The position numbers and the translations under genes were made by a program. Source: Anabaena sp. WA102 (lineage in GTDB: Bacteria; Cyanobacteriota; Cyanobacteriia; Cyanobacteriales; Nostocaceae). Taken from it: DNA of 64,000 nt. A model generated the notes under the pieces. That model saw only the letters and a program-made list of their open reading frames with translations. It was not told where the DNA came from and did no database searches. This document shows positions 35,568 to 43,735 of this stretch, piece by piece; position 1 is the stretch's first letter, and each line of letters starts with the position of its first letter. Location of the stretch: positions 5,522,001 through 5,586,000 of the forward strand of contig NZ_CP011456.1 of assembly GCF_001277295.1 (NCBI RefSeq), in the 5' to 3' direction.

Positions 35568-35985
35568 ATGACGGATAATCAAGGAATTCAAGAGAGAACT
35601 TTAACTTTTGCTGTCAGGATTGTCAAACTTTGTCGCTTTCTCCATGATTTGGGTGGCGTAGAAAAAATTCTCTCATCTCAACTCATTCGTAGTGGTACTT
35701 CCATCGGTGCGAATGTAAGAGAATCTCAGTCAGCACTTCAGCCATAAAGACTTTCTCCATAAAATGGAAATTTCTTTAAAAGAAGCCTGCGAAACGGAAT
35801 ATTGGCTGATTGTTTTAGTTGAATCAGAAGCTATTAACCCAGAAAAGGTCAAATGTCTTAGGCAACAAATTGATATCATTATCAGAATTTTGGTAACTAT
35901 CACGAAAAAAGTCAAGGAAAAACACCAAACTCCGAACTCCAAACTCCGAACACCGAACACCGAACTCAGGTCTGATGCACTTTGA
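35568..35985 (+). pseudogene. four-helix-bundle (S23/IVP-type) protein gene, frameshifted
   Basis: The first part reads MTDNQGIQERTLTFAVRIVK and SGTSIGANVRESQSA, the typical start of the four-helix bundle family (23S rRNA intervening-sequence protein type). The frame is lost at about 35740 (ends LQP-stop). In another frame SHKDFLHKMEISLKEACETE then YWLIVLVESEAINPEKV continues the family to 35985. A one-base indel explains it. The last 15 codons are a CTCCGAACTCCAAACTC-type tandem repeat that has invaded the 3' end. Confidence 0.75.
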
Positions 35986-36203
35986 CATCTATCCACCTAC
36001 GGATTTTATATAACAAAAACTTATTGGTAATAAGTAACTAAATTTCATTACTAATCGGGGTCAATTTTCTGTCATAAATTTTAACTTTTCCCTTAGTATC
36101 AGAATTGAAGCAAATTTAAACCAGCGGCTAATCCCATCAGAATAGCTGTAGTGTTTGCTTAAATATCACTTATACTGCCGATTTCACAACAGAGGATAAT
36201 TAA

Positions 36204-36503
36204 ATGGCTATTTTCAAGGTAAGACTATTCAACGAAGCCGAAGGTTTAGACCAAACTATTGAATGTCCTGAGGACACCTACATTCTAGATGCAGCGGAAG
36301 AAGCTGGACTTGACTTACCCTACTCCTGTCGGGCTGGTGCTTGTTCAACCTGTGCTGGTAAAATCATTTCCGGTACTGTTGACCAGTCTGATCAGTCTTT
36401 CTTAGACGACGACCAAGTTGAAGCTCAATATGTATTGACTTGTGTTGCTTATCCTACTTCTGATGTCACTATCGAAACCCACAGGGAAGAAGATCTTTAC
36501 TAA
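36204..36503 (+). CDS. petF: plant-type [2Fe-2S] ferredoxin, copy 1
   Basis: Soluble electron carrier from photosystem I to FNR and other reductases. The 99 residues contain the cluster ligands in CRAGACSTC (three Cys, residues about 41-49) and the fourth in LTCVAYP (about 79), and end in the conserved EEDLY. From about residue 25 to the end it is identical to the copy at 36899; the first 24 residues differ. ATG follows AGAGGATAATTAA, shared by both copies. Which is the major vegetative ferredoxin cannot be told from sequence. Confidence 0.96.
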   Translation: MAIFKVRLFNEAEGLDQTIECPEDTYILDAAEEAGLDLPYSCRAGACSTCAGKIISGTVDQSDQSFLDDDQVEAQYVLTCVAYPTSDVTIETHREEDLY

Positions 36504-36687
36504 GTTTTAGTAAAAAAGTCCACTCTACAAAGGGAATTGGGGATTGGCTACTGAGTAAGACTTTTACCAATTGCCCAACTACTTAAGTAGTCGGACAAAA
36601 TTAAATTCACTCGTTGAGAGAGGGAACAGGGAACTCTTAACTGGGAACAGAAAAATCAATTGTGTAATTAATTCTGTCCCATTACTT

Positions 36688-36746
36688 ATTCCCTTGAATT
36701 TTAGTTCCTGGATCATAGAACTCTAAAATCTTGGAACTAGATCAAC
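36688..36746 (-). pseudogene. relic of the SpoIID-like gene 3' end between the ferredoxins
   Basis: Minus-strand reading gives SSSKILEFYDPGTKIQGN, matching the end of the gene at 37402-38979 (SSSKILEFYYPGTKIQGSK). It marks the tandem duplication: the unit ran from the ferredoxin promoter to the 3' end of the convergent neighbour, leaving this stump when copied. The remainder of the 395-base gap holds the duplicated ferredoxin promoter region. Confidence 0.8.
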
Positions 36747-36898
36747 CTCACAAAGTTAATTTTCTGTCACCCCTTGTAACCTTTTCCTGGGGATCAGAAC
36801 TCAAGTAAATTGAAACCAGCACTTAATCCCATCAGAATAGCTGTAAAATTTGCTGAAACATCACTTATACTGCCGATTTCACAACAGAGGATAATTAA

Positions 36899-37198
36899 AT
36901 GGCTACTTACAAAGTCAGACTAATCAACAAATCAGAAGATTTGGACACAACCATTGACGTTGAAGACGATACCTACATTCTAGATGCAGCGGAAGAAGCT
37001 GGACTTGACTTACCCTACTCCTGTCGGGCTGGTGCTTGTTCAACCTGTGCTGGTAAAATCATTTCCGGTACTGTTGACCAATCTGATCAGTCTTTCTTAG
37101 ACGACGACCAAGTTGAAGCTCAATATGTATTGACTTGTGTTGCTTATCCTACTTCTGATGTCACTATCGAAACCCACAGAGAAGAAGATCTTTACTAA
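36899..37198 (+). CDS. petF: plant-type [2Fe-2S] ferredoxin, copy 2
   Basis: Paralogue of the ferredoxin at 36204, 695 bases downstream on the same strand. The first 24 residues (ATYKVRLINKSEDLDTTIDV) differ from copy 1 while residues 29-99 are identical, with nearly all silent positions identical as well. The four cluster Cys are intact. The upstream 70 bases (CACTTATACTGCCGATTTCA and the ribosome site) are also shared, so both may be expressed similarly. The abrupt change from divergent to identical sequence points to gene conversion. Confidence 0.96.
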   Translation: MATYKVRLINKSEDLDTTIDVEDDTYILDAAEEAGLDLPYSCRAGACSTCAGKIISGTVDQSDQSFLDDDQVEAQYVLTCVAYPTSDVTIETHREEDLY

Positions 37199-37287
37199 GT
37201 TTTAGTAAAAAAATCCACTCTACAAAGGGGATTGGGAATTGGCTACTGAGTAGGAGTTGCACCAATTCCCCAATTACCTAATTAGGT

Positions 37288-37404
37288 GGGCGTTAAAAAT
37301 TGTCGTTATGGCAAGGCAAGAGGCAAAAGGCAAGAGGCAAGAGTGAAGAGGGTTTAGGCGATTTTACTTTTCTTTACACAGATTGGTTTTATTGTGTTCA
37401 CCTA
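37288..37404. repeat. heptamer-containing interspersed repeat, short copy
   Basis: From GGGCGTTAAAAATTGTCGTT, through a short AGGCAAG-type array, to GATTTTACTTTTCTTTACAC and GTGTTCACCTACTTA. The same framework recurs at 41522-41727 with a much longer array. The framework is thus mobile and the heptamer array inside it expands. Confidence 0.75.
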
Positions 37405-38979
37405 CTTACTCCCTTGAATTTTAGTCCCCGGATAATAAAACTCCAGAATCTTGGAACTAGACCAACCCAGTTTGGCTAGATTCTGAGCGCCTGTTTGACT
37501 TAAACCCACCCCATGTCCTAAACCACCCCCAATAAAAGCATATCCCCACAGATTGGTTTGACCTTTATTCAATGGTTGAATGTAGAAAAGCGTGCTGATG
37601 GGGGCAGCGAAGGCACTGCGAACTTCATCTTTTTGTAAGGTAAAAACGCCAATATCTGTTTTCACAGCCAGTTTTAAAATCCGTCCACTGGGACTGCGTT
37701 GAACGACGGACATGGCTTGAATTTTTTTGAACTTGCTATAGGGACTTTTTTTCGCTTGTAAGAACTTTTGCAAGTCTTTGGTAATTTTATTGATGTCCGT
37801 TTCTCTGTGCCAACGGAATACATCCCATGTACTTTCATTAAATCCGGCTTTAAGATTGATAAATTTCTCAAAGTTCCGATCATCTGCTAGATTCTGATGT
37901 GATAAGTTCCAAAGATTTTGATTAGCAGCATCTATGACCGGTTTTAAATAGGGACGATCTTCTCCATTCCAGATATCACTAAAGTTAGCGGTAACACCAC
38001 CTGTAGTGGAAGAATACAAAGCATCAACTATTTCATTATTATAAGTGAGGATCTGACCTCTGGTCGAGGCGATCGCCTGATCTGTATTTTTAGCAATTCC
38101 GCTCAGTCCTTGATAAACTTGACAGTGTGTGTCAGCACATAATTGATAATTATCTACCGCAAATCTGCGAACATTTCGCAAAGCATAGGTGCGAGCAATA
38201 ATCGCTTGTGCTTCTAGGGCTGCCATTGGCGCATCTATGCCAATTTCATGGGGTAAAACTCCTCGCACATAGGTTTCCAAGGGGACGGTATTCACTAAGG
38301 TATAATTCCCATAGGCGTTAGGCTGCAAGGTCACTTTTCCGGGATAAACACCCTTTGATTCGAGTTTGTTATCGGTACTGACTTTGACCAATTCCTTACC
38401 CGCAGTCACTTCCAGATAATTGGGACTATAATTTTTACCATTTACTACCCAAGTAATTTTTGGGACTTTTGATAAAATATTGGTGGCTAAGTAAGCATTT
38501 TTATCACCGGATGTTTCTATACTTTTTAATAGTAAGCGGCGAATTAAGGGAGTGCTGTAAACGTCCCGTTTTGCCCATACTTGCCAGCGTTCTGGTTGGG
38601 ATATTTCCACTTCTATACCCTGGGAACGCCAGTGATTAGCGTTATCTTCGGCTGTTTCAAAGGTGCGAAAGTCACCCAGCACTAATACTTCCTGAACCAC
38701 TGTTTGGGTTAAGGGCTGCATGAATGTTGCTAACTGGATGGGTTTGTCTGTGACTAGGGTTTGCTGTTGACTACCTACTGCAAATTTTAATGTTAAGCGA
38801 TCGCCCTTGGTGGCAGATAATTCTAACTTGTCTGTGGGTTTAGCCCCAAATCGTTGGACAATACCAATTTGCAATTTTACATCCTGGTTTTTGCTTACGG
38901 GTTCTGATGCGGCAGTCAATCCCAATAAGCACAAGGTTGTTATTAATCTGTAGGAAGAACGCCAAATAAATATTTTCAT
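37402..38979 (-). CDS. SpoIID/LytB-domain secreted protein
   Basis: 525 residues with an N-terminal export segment (LITTLCLLGLTAA). The middle is a beta-rich region (SPOR-like, about 90-130), and the C-terminal half is a SpoIID/LytB domain with LETYVRGVLPHEIG, ALEAQAIIARTYAL, DTHCQVYQG, YSSTTGG and GHGVGLSQTGAQNLA. The Glu after PHE is the catalytic residue in SpoIID, a lytic transglycosylase acting on stem-less glycan in sporulating bacteria. Here a cell-wall remodelling role is likely; cyanobacteria do not make endospores. Its 3' end converges on the ferredoxin pair. Confidence 0.92.
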   Translation of the reverse strand: MKIFIWRSSYRLITTLCLLGLTAASEPVSKNQDVKLQIGIVQRFGAKPTDKLELSATKGDRLTLKFAVGSQQQTLVTDKPIQLATFMQPLTQTVVQEVLVLGDFRTFETAEDNANHWRSQGIEVEISQPERWQVWAKRDVYSTPLIRRLLLKSIETSGDKNAYLATNILSKVPKITWVVNGKNYSPNYLEVTAGKELVKVSTDNKLESKGVYPGKVTLQPNAYGNYTLVNTVPLETYVRGVLPHEIGIDAPMAALEAQAIIARTYALRNVRRFAVDNYQLCADTHCQVYQGLSGIAKNTDQAIASTRGQILTYNNEIVDALYSSTTGGVTANFSDIWNGEDRPYLKPVIDAANQNLWNLSHQNLADDRNFEKFINLKAGFNESTWDVFRWHRETDINKITKDLQKFLQAKKSPYSKFKKIQAMSVVQRSPSGRILKLAVKTDIGVFTLQKDEVRSAFAAPISTLFYIQPLNKGQTNLWGYAFIGGGLGHGVGLSQTGAQNLAKLGWSSSKILEFYYPGTKIQGSK

Positions 38980-39044
38980 GCAAACTAATTCTGATTGCCC
39001 TTATATTGTCGGAGAGGTTTTAAATTAATTAACTCAATTTACAA

Positions 39045-39215
39045 AAGAAGGGAACAGGGAACAGGGAACAGATAAGAAACACTCATTTGCACCAGTTTAG
39101 AGCTTCAGTCAAAAAAAAGATGTTTTTAAAAGATGCGTAGCACGAAAAAAACAGTGTCATTATTTCAATCTCATGTTTTTAAACATGAGTTTTTCCTGTT
39201 CCCTGTTGCTTCTTC
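39045..39215. repeat. 170-bp interspersed repeat, copy 1 (GGGAACAGGGAACAG ... CTGTTCCCTGTTGC)
   Basis: Near-identical to 39880-40060, including AGATGTTTTTAAAAGATGCG, TAGCACGAAAAAAACAGTGT and a perfect hairpin CTCATGTTTTTAAACATGAG. The ends GGGAACAGGGAACAG and CTGTTCCCTGTTGC are inverted. It lies in the 1.3-kb gap upstream of the SpoIID-like gene, which contains only repeats. Confidence 0.8.
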
Positions 39216-39438
39216 CTCTGAATCATGATAAGAAGATGCAGGGCGGCAGGAAGAATCACAAATTACCAATCTCAAGTTAGATAATTAGCAACTGGGAATA
39301 TTATATATTTTTCACTTACGCGCTTCTATAATACCATTACGTCTTTTCTTCGGCACAATTGCAAATAAAACTCATTATGAGTATGATTTATTTAGTGATA
39401 ACGACAATTTTTAATGACAACCTGCTGCTGTATAAGCC

Positions 39439-39534
39439 AACTATACTCAATGCGGCTTAATTATTTGATTCTATTTGATTCTATTTGATTCTATAGGTAG
39501 GGGTAAAGCAAGAGCTTCATTGGTGTCAACTTAA
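39439..39534. repeat. outer flank repeat of R1, inverted copy
   Basis: From TATACTCAATGCGGCTTAAT through three TTTGATTCTA units to TCATTGGTGTCAACTTAA. Inverted relative to 6568-6642. With R1 copy 3 and 40165-40200 it makes a long imperfect palindrome. Confidence 0.65.
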
Positions 39535-39563
39535 GCTCAAATCCCTACCACATCTCGTTCCTA

Positions 39564-39685
39564 GGGACTTCCAAATAAAAAAATACTCAACCACCTAACG
39601 CAAAAATCTCTCAAACCCTTATTCCTCTGTGTCCTCTGCGCCTCTGTGGTTCGTTAATCAGGATAATTTATTTCTTGGAAGTCCC
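39564..39685. mobile_element. R2 MITE, copy 2, nested in R1, CTA target duplication
   Basis: Begins GGGACTTCCAAATAAA and ends ATTTCTTGGAAGTCCC; inverted relative to the copy at 11960. CTA is on both sides (39561-39563 and 39686-39688). Removing it restores R1 as CTCGTTCCTAGTCTCTG, the same site that R3 used in R1 copy 1. Confidence 0.87.
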
Positions 39686-39879
39686 CTAGTCTCTGACTAG
39701 GAATGCAGTTGATGAGGCTCTGCCTCTAAGTAGTGAGACAGAGTTAATTACACAATATCATTGCGTTAGCGCAGCGTGGCGTTAGCCATATGGAACGAAG
39801 TGAAATGAAGCAATTCCAAGGGTTGTGATTGCTTCCCTTCGCTCGCAATGACTGTAAATATTTTTGTCCAATTACAAAA

Positions 39880-40060
39880 GAAGGGAACAGGGAACTCTTA
39901 ACTGGGAGCAAATAAGAAACACTCATTTGCACAAGTTTAGAGCTTCAGTCAAAAAAAGGATGTTTTTAAAAGATGCGTAGCACGAAAAAAACAGTGTCAT
40001 TATTTCAATCTCATGTTTTTAAACATGAGTTTTTCCTGTTCCCTGTTGCCCGTTCCCTGT
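39880..40060. repeat. 170-bp interspersed repeat, copy 2
   Basis: Second copy of the unit at 39045-39215, in the same orientation and inside R1 copy 3. Differences are few (AACTCTTAACTGGGAGC replaces part of the AACAGGG run). It carries the hairpin CTCATGTTTTTAAACATGAG. Confidence 0.8.
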
Positions 40061-40321
40061 TCCCTCTGAATTAATATTATTGAAGGCAGAGCCTTCTAGA
40101 ATTCATTCCCAGTCTCTGAGTGGGAATGAGATGACTTGAGTTCTTTGCGGGATAGAGGTTTTACGTTAAGTTGACACCAATGAAGCTCTTGCTTTACCCC
40201 CTACAAATCTAGGTTTTTCGTAATTTTCCAAAAGTCCATATTTCAACCATGTTGAGTATAGAAGAATAGTTTCACTGGAAAAAAGGTATAATAGCTAACA
40301 ACATCTTATATCCCAGATTTT

Positions 40322-40990
40322 ATGGCGCAAGTTGACTTGACTGATAATTTGCGAAATTTAATGCAAAAAGTTGGTTGTGATAGTTTTAACGCTTTAAGTC
40401 GTGCTGCTGGTGTTTCCCAATGGCAAATTTTGCAGTTGCGGAGGGGGAAAATCGGACAGATGCGGATGGAAGTATTGGTAAAACTGTCAGAGATTTTACA
40501 AATATCTTGGATTGAGTTGGTAGAAACTTTCAGTGTTGATGGTTTATTTTCAAGTGTCAACAACACTCATTCCTCTCATAAAAACATAAACTTATTAAGA
40601 CAAATTACGGATTTACAATCTGAGTATGAAAGATTAACATTATCAATGTTAGAACAACGGGAAGTATTACAACAAGAATTTCAGCGATCGAGTTTACAAA
40701 TATTGGAATCCTTACTATTACAATGGCCAATAGCAGCACATAGAGCCAGGGAGGATCACCAGTTATCAGCGGTGAAAATACTACCTTTGGTAGATAAACC
40801 CCTAGAGACATTATTACAGACTTGGAATGTGCAAGCGATCGCTGCTGTCGGCGACCAAATTCCCTATAATCCACAATTTCATCAATTATTAGAGGGAACA
40901 GCACAACCAGGAGAAATCATTAAGGTACGTTATCCAGGTTATATGCAACACGACCAGCTTTTATACCGAGCTAGAGTCAGTCCCATATAA
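40322..40990 (+). CDS. XRE-type HTH protein with GrpE-like C-terminal domain
   Basis: A 222-residue fusion. Residues about 5-65 are a helix-turn-helix of the XRE/Cro type (FNALSRAAGVSQWQILQLRR, KLSEILQISWIELVE). A coiled-coil of about 40 residues follows (LRQITDLQSEYERLTLSMLE). The end resembles the beta-domain of GrpE, the DnaK nucleotide-exchange factor: PYNPQFHQLLEG (compare FDPxxHEA), then IIKVRYPGYMQHDQLLYRARV. The combination suggests a DNA-linked or regulatory co-chaperone. The GrpE likeness is by motif order and not proven. It stands alone; ATG 40322 is the only fitting start. Confidence 0.7.
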   Translation: MAQVDLTDNLRNLMQKVGCDSFNALSRAAGVSQWQILQLRRGKIGQMRMEVLVKLSEILQISWIELVETFSVDGLFSSVNNTHSSHKNINLLRQITDLQSEYERLTLSMLEQREVLQQEFQRSSLQILESLLLQWPIAAHRAREDHQLSAVKILPLVDKPLETLLQTWNVQAIAAVGDQIPYNPQFHQLLEGTAQPGEIIKVRYPGYMQHDQLLYRARVSPI

Positions 40991-41193
40991 TTATTTGTTG
41001 TATTTGTTGCGACTCAATCTCCCAAAAATGCTCTAAAGGATCACTATTTTGGGTTATAAGAAACTGGAATAAATGCCTGATGAAAAATTGCTCAATATTT
41101 TTGTGTACAAAATGTCTTTATTCAATTTAACGTTAAGATATACTAATAAAATCAAAATCAGAACCTTATTAAATAAATCAAAATTAGCATATT

Positions 41194-41520
41194 ATGAATC
41201 AGCAGGTGAAAGTGATTTCCATTAGTGGGAGATTCAATGCCAATAGCTCTCAAAACTTTCGAGAAAGTATTACAGAAGTAATGGAAAGTGGAATGTCCAT
41301 TGTGTTAGTTGATTGTCATAATGTTACCTTTATGGATAGTTCTGGATTAGGCACTCTCGTTTTAACATTTAAAGCTTTACAAGAATTAGGTATAAAGATG
41401 GTAATTTGTTCAATTAATGAACAAGTTAGAATGCTATTTGAATTAACCGGGATGGATAGCAAATTTACAATTGTTCCTAGTCAAGAAGCATTTGAAAATC
41501 TTTTGCTTTCTGCCAAGTAG
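41194..41520 (+). CDS. STAS-domain anti-sigma factor antagonist
   Basis: A 108-residue SpoIIAA/RsbV-like STAS protein. Residues 3-12 (VKVISISGRF), the phosphorylatable Ser in FMDSSGLGTLV (about residue 50), and the KALQELGIKMVICSINEQV helix-strand unit are all in place. In partner switching, a kinase phosphorylates that Ser and a PP2C phosphatase removes it. The convergent gene at 41733-42869 encodes such a phosphatase fused to a receiver domain, so the pair may be one module; only a heptamer-repeat element lies between them. Confidence 0.92.
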   Translation: MNQQVKVISISGRFNANSSQNFRESITEVMESGMSIVLVDCHNVTFMDSSGLGTLVLTFKALQELGIKMVICSINEQVRMLFELTGMDSKFTIVPSQEAFENLLLSAK

Positions 41521-41521
41521 G

Positions 41522-41727
41522 TTAGCATTGAAAATTGTCGTTATAGGAAGGCAAAAGGCAAGAGGCAAGAGGCAAGAGGCAAGAGGCAAGAGGCAAGAGG
41601 TAAGAGGCAAGAGGCAAGAGGTAAAAGGTAAGAGGCAAGAGGCAAAAGGCAAGAGGTAAGAAGTAAGAGGCTTTGGGCGATTTTACTTTTCTTTACACAC
41701 TTTGGTTTTATTGTGTTCACCTACTTA
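41522..41727. repeat. expanded heptamer array (AGGCAAG)n in an interspersed framework
   Basis: Between framework ends (GAAAATTGTCGTTATAGGAA and GTGTTCACCTACTTA, shared with 37288-37404) lie about sixteen imperfect AGGCAAG, AGGTAAG or AGGCAAA heptamers. This is the short tandemly repeated class long known from heterocystous cyanobacteria. No spacers, so not CRISPR. Confidence 0.85.
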
Positions 41728-41732
41728 TTTGA

Positions 41733-42869
41733 TCAATCAAATTTAACTTGAAGAATAGATAAATCATCTTCAAATATCTCTTTGGAGTTTAATTTAATTA
41801 GGTAATCCAGTATATAATCAAGTTGATTATCAACAGAATATTGTAGGCTAATTAAAATCTGAGTGAACCCTTCCAAACTCCAAAGATTACCATTTGATTG
41901 AGTGATTTCATAAGCACCATCACTAAAAATATAAAGGGTACTAGATTTTTCAATCTGACAATAAGCATCAACATATTTAGCTTCAGGAAACATCCCCACC
42001 GGCATTCCTGGAGTTTTTAATCTTTTTACTTCTGTGTTAGTAGGAGAGTTACCAGAAATGATAATAGCTGGTGGATGTCCAGCACTAGAGTATGTTAACT
42101 GCCGACTAACTCGATTATAAACTCCATACCAAATCGTAAAATATTTATCATTTTGATAATTTATTTGAAAGGTATTATTTAAAGCCGCTAATACCTCGCT
42201 AGGTTGATAGTAATTTAAATCTTTGAGAGCGCGGGAACGTAAGAGATTTAATACAGAAATTGAAGGCAGAGTTGCTTTTAGTCCATGACCAGCAACATCT
42301 AGTAGGTAAATAGCTAAAGAATCAGCGTCCAGCCAATTATAGTCCAAACAATCCCCACCAAGTTGCCTGGATGGCAAAAACTTAAACTGAATACTCAGGG
42401 GGTTATTTATAGGCAGGGGTAAAAGGGATTTTACATATTCTGTAGCTTCGGATAATTCTGTTTCTAAAAGTAGCTTTTGGGTCTGTAAATCCTGACTTAA
42501 TTGATGTAGACGTAACCCGGCTCTAACTCTTGCTTGGAGTTCGTTTTGTTCGATAGGTTTGGAGATAAAATCATCAGCACCAGCATCTAATCCTTTAACT
42601 CGATCTGCGACGGAATCTAAAGATGTTAATAAAATAAAAAATGTGGTAGATAATTTGGGATCTTTTTTAATGATATTACATACTTCTATCCCAGTTAATC
42701 CCGGCATAATCCAATCACATATAATTAAGGCTGGAGGTGAATCCAGCGTTCTTAAAATCCCTTCTTCTCCCGTACTCGCGGTAATAACTTGATAACCTTG
42801 TTTTTCTAAGATTCTTTTGAGGAAAATTTGGATGGATCGGTCATCATCAATAATTAGGATTTCAAACAT
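41733..42869 (-). CDS. response regulator with PP2C/SpoIIE-type phosphatase output
   Basis: 378 residues. The receiver domain (1-120) has the acidic pair in IIDDDRS, the phosphoacceptor Asp in LIICDWIMPG (about 53), Thr in LLTS and Lys in ISKPI. A short coiled link leads to a PP2C-like SpoIIE/RsbU domain (about 165-378) with metal Asp in LGGDCLDYNWL and YLLDVAGHGLKA, plus SSAGHPPAI, FSDGAYE and EDDLSILQVKF. It would dephosphorylate a STAS protein on receiving a two-component signal. The STAS gene converges on it. No cognate histidine kinase is in the window. It is 7 bases downstream of the DUF1350 gene. Confidence 0.92.
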   Translation of the reverse strand: MFEILIIDDDRSIQIFLKRILEKQGYQVITASTGEEGILRTLDSPPALIICDWIMPGLTGIEVCNIIKKDPKLSTTFFILLTSLDSVADRVKGLDAGADDFISKPIEQNELQARVRAGLRLHQLSQDLQTQKLLLETELSEATEYVKSLLPLPINNPLSIQFKFLPSRQLGGDCLDYNWLDADSLAIYLLDVAGHGLKATLPSISVLNLLRSRALKDLNYYQPSEVLAALNNTFQINYQNDKYFTIWYGVYNRVSRQLTYSSAGHPPAIIISGNSPTNTEVKRLKTPGMPVGMFPEAKYVDAYCQIEKSSTLYIFSDGAYEITQSNGNLWSLEGFTQILISLQYSVDNQLDYILDYLIKLNSKEIFEDDLSILQVKFD

Positions 42870-42876
42870 GAGATTA

Positions 42877-43656
42877 TTAAGAAAGGGGATTTAACCAAAA
42901 CAATATAACTTGTTTTAATTGATTTAAATCTCGATAAACTTCTTGCTTTAACCATTGTCCTAAAGCATCAAAGGGACTAAAGGAAGTTCCTGGTTGCCAT
43001 TTAACATCTTGTCCTAAAGGTGTGGTATGAGTGCCTGATAAAGTTTGTGTTGTCACCATGTCAGGAAAGAGTTGTTGTAAAATTATTGTTAAGTTTGCTG
43101 ATTGATCTAGGCTATCTTTATTAAATCTTATTAATAAATTTCGCCGAATCTGATAGCTGTCTTGGACTATTTGGTTGGTTTGTGCGGGTGTAGGTGTAAA
43201 TTCAATGTCTAATTGGGAATTTAACTGGGAATTTAACTGTTCTACTAATGGTATGGCTTCACTGGCGGCAAAGTTATTAAAGGATATTAAAATATTACCA
43301 GCCCTTTGGATTGGAAACAGGCTACCAATTAGTAAATGCAGTTTACAACCCATGCTATGTCCGACTCCATAGGTGGGAAGATAAATTTTGCGGAGTTTTC
43401 CAGAGTCTTGTAACTTTTCGAGAGTATATTCAAATTTATGGAGGACAGATTTAGCGATCGCTATATGATCTAATGTATTCACAAAAGGTGTAGCAATAAT
43501 GACATATCCTTGATCCGCCAAGTTTTCCAGTAACCAACGATAAGTTAAATGTGGTAAGGTGGCGACAAATGCACCACCTAAAAAATGAATAATCCCGATA
43601 GGATTACGGGGAATAAGTACCCAATTGCCTCTAATTTCTTGCCAGTTCATTTCCAA
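42877..43656 (-). CDS. DUF1350 family alpha/beta-hydrolase-like protein
   Basis: A 259-residue protein with the DUF1350 layout conserved in cyanobacteria and plastids. IIHFLGGAFVATLPHLTYRW sits at the N-terminus and GVGHSMGCKLHLLIG has the nucleophile-elbow pattern of an alpha/beta hydrolase with Ser near residue 109. LFPDMVTTQTLSGTHTTPLG near the C-terminus could supply acidic and His residues. The substrate is unknown. It precedes the response regulator gene by seven bases and is probably cotranscribed. ATG 43656 is the natural start. Confidence 0.85.
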   Translation of the reverse strand: MEMNWQEIRGNWVLIPRNPIGIIHFLGGAFVATLPHLTYRWLLENLADQGYVIIATPFVNTLDHIAIAKSVLHKFEYTLEKLQDSGKLRKIYLPTYGVGHSMGCKLHLLIGSLFPIQRAGNILISFNNFAASEAIPLVEQLNSQLNSQLDIEFTPTPAQTNQIVQDSYQIRRNLLIRFNKDSLDQSANLTIILQQLFPDMVTTQTLSGTHTTPLGQDVKWQPGTSFSPFDALGQWLKQEVYRDLNQLKQVILFWLNPLS

Positions 43657-43735
43657 AGTTTGTAGAATAGAAGACTTTACGATTTGCTGACTTTATCTCA
43701 TTCAATTGCATACCGCTATAAATATATATAAAGTA

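Larger units (their letters stand above)
39551..40133. repeat. R1 palindromic element, copy 3, with two insertions
   Basis: Ends CATCTCGTTCC and GGGAATGAGATG. R2 is inserted at 39564-39685 (CTA duplicated). A second block of roughly 330 bp, including a second 170-bp repeat (39880-40060) and GCGCAGCGTGGCGTTAGCCA, lies after CTGCCTCTAA. Without both, the remaining arms match copies 1 and 2. Confidence 0.78.

Noticed and set aside
41545..41665. AGGCAAG array as a possible CRISPR
   Set aside because: Units are seven bases with no spacers and no cas genes; it is a short tandem repeat.
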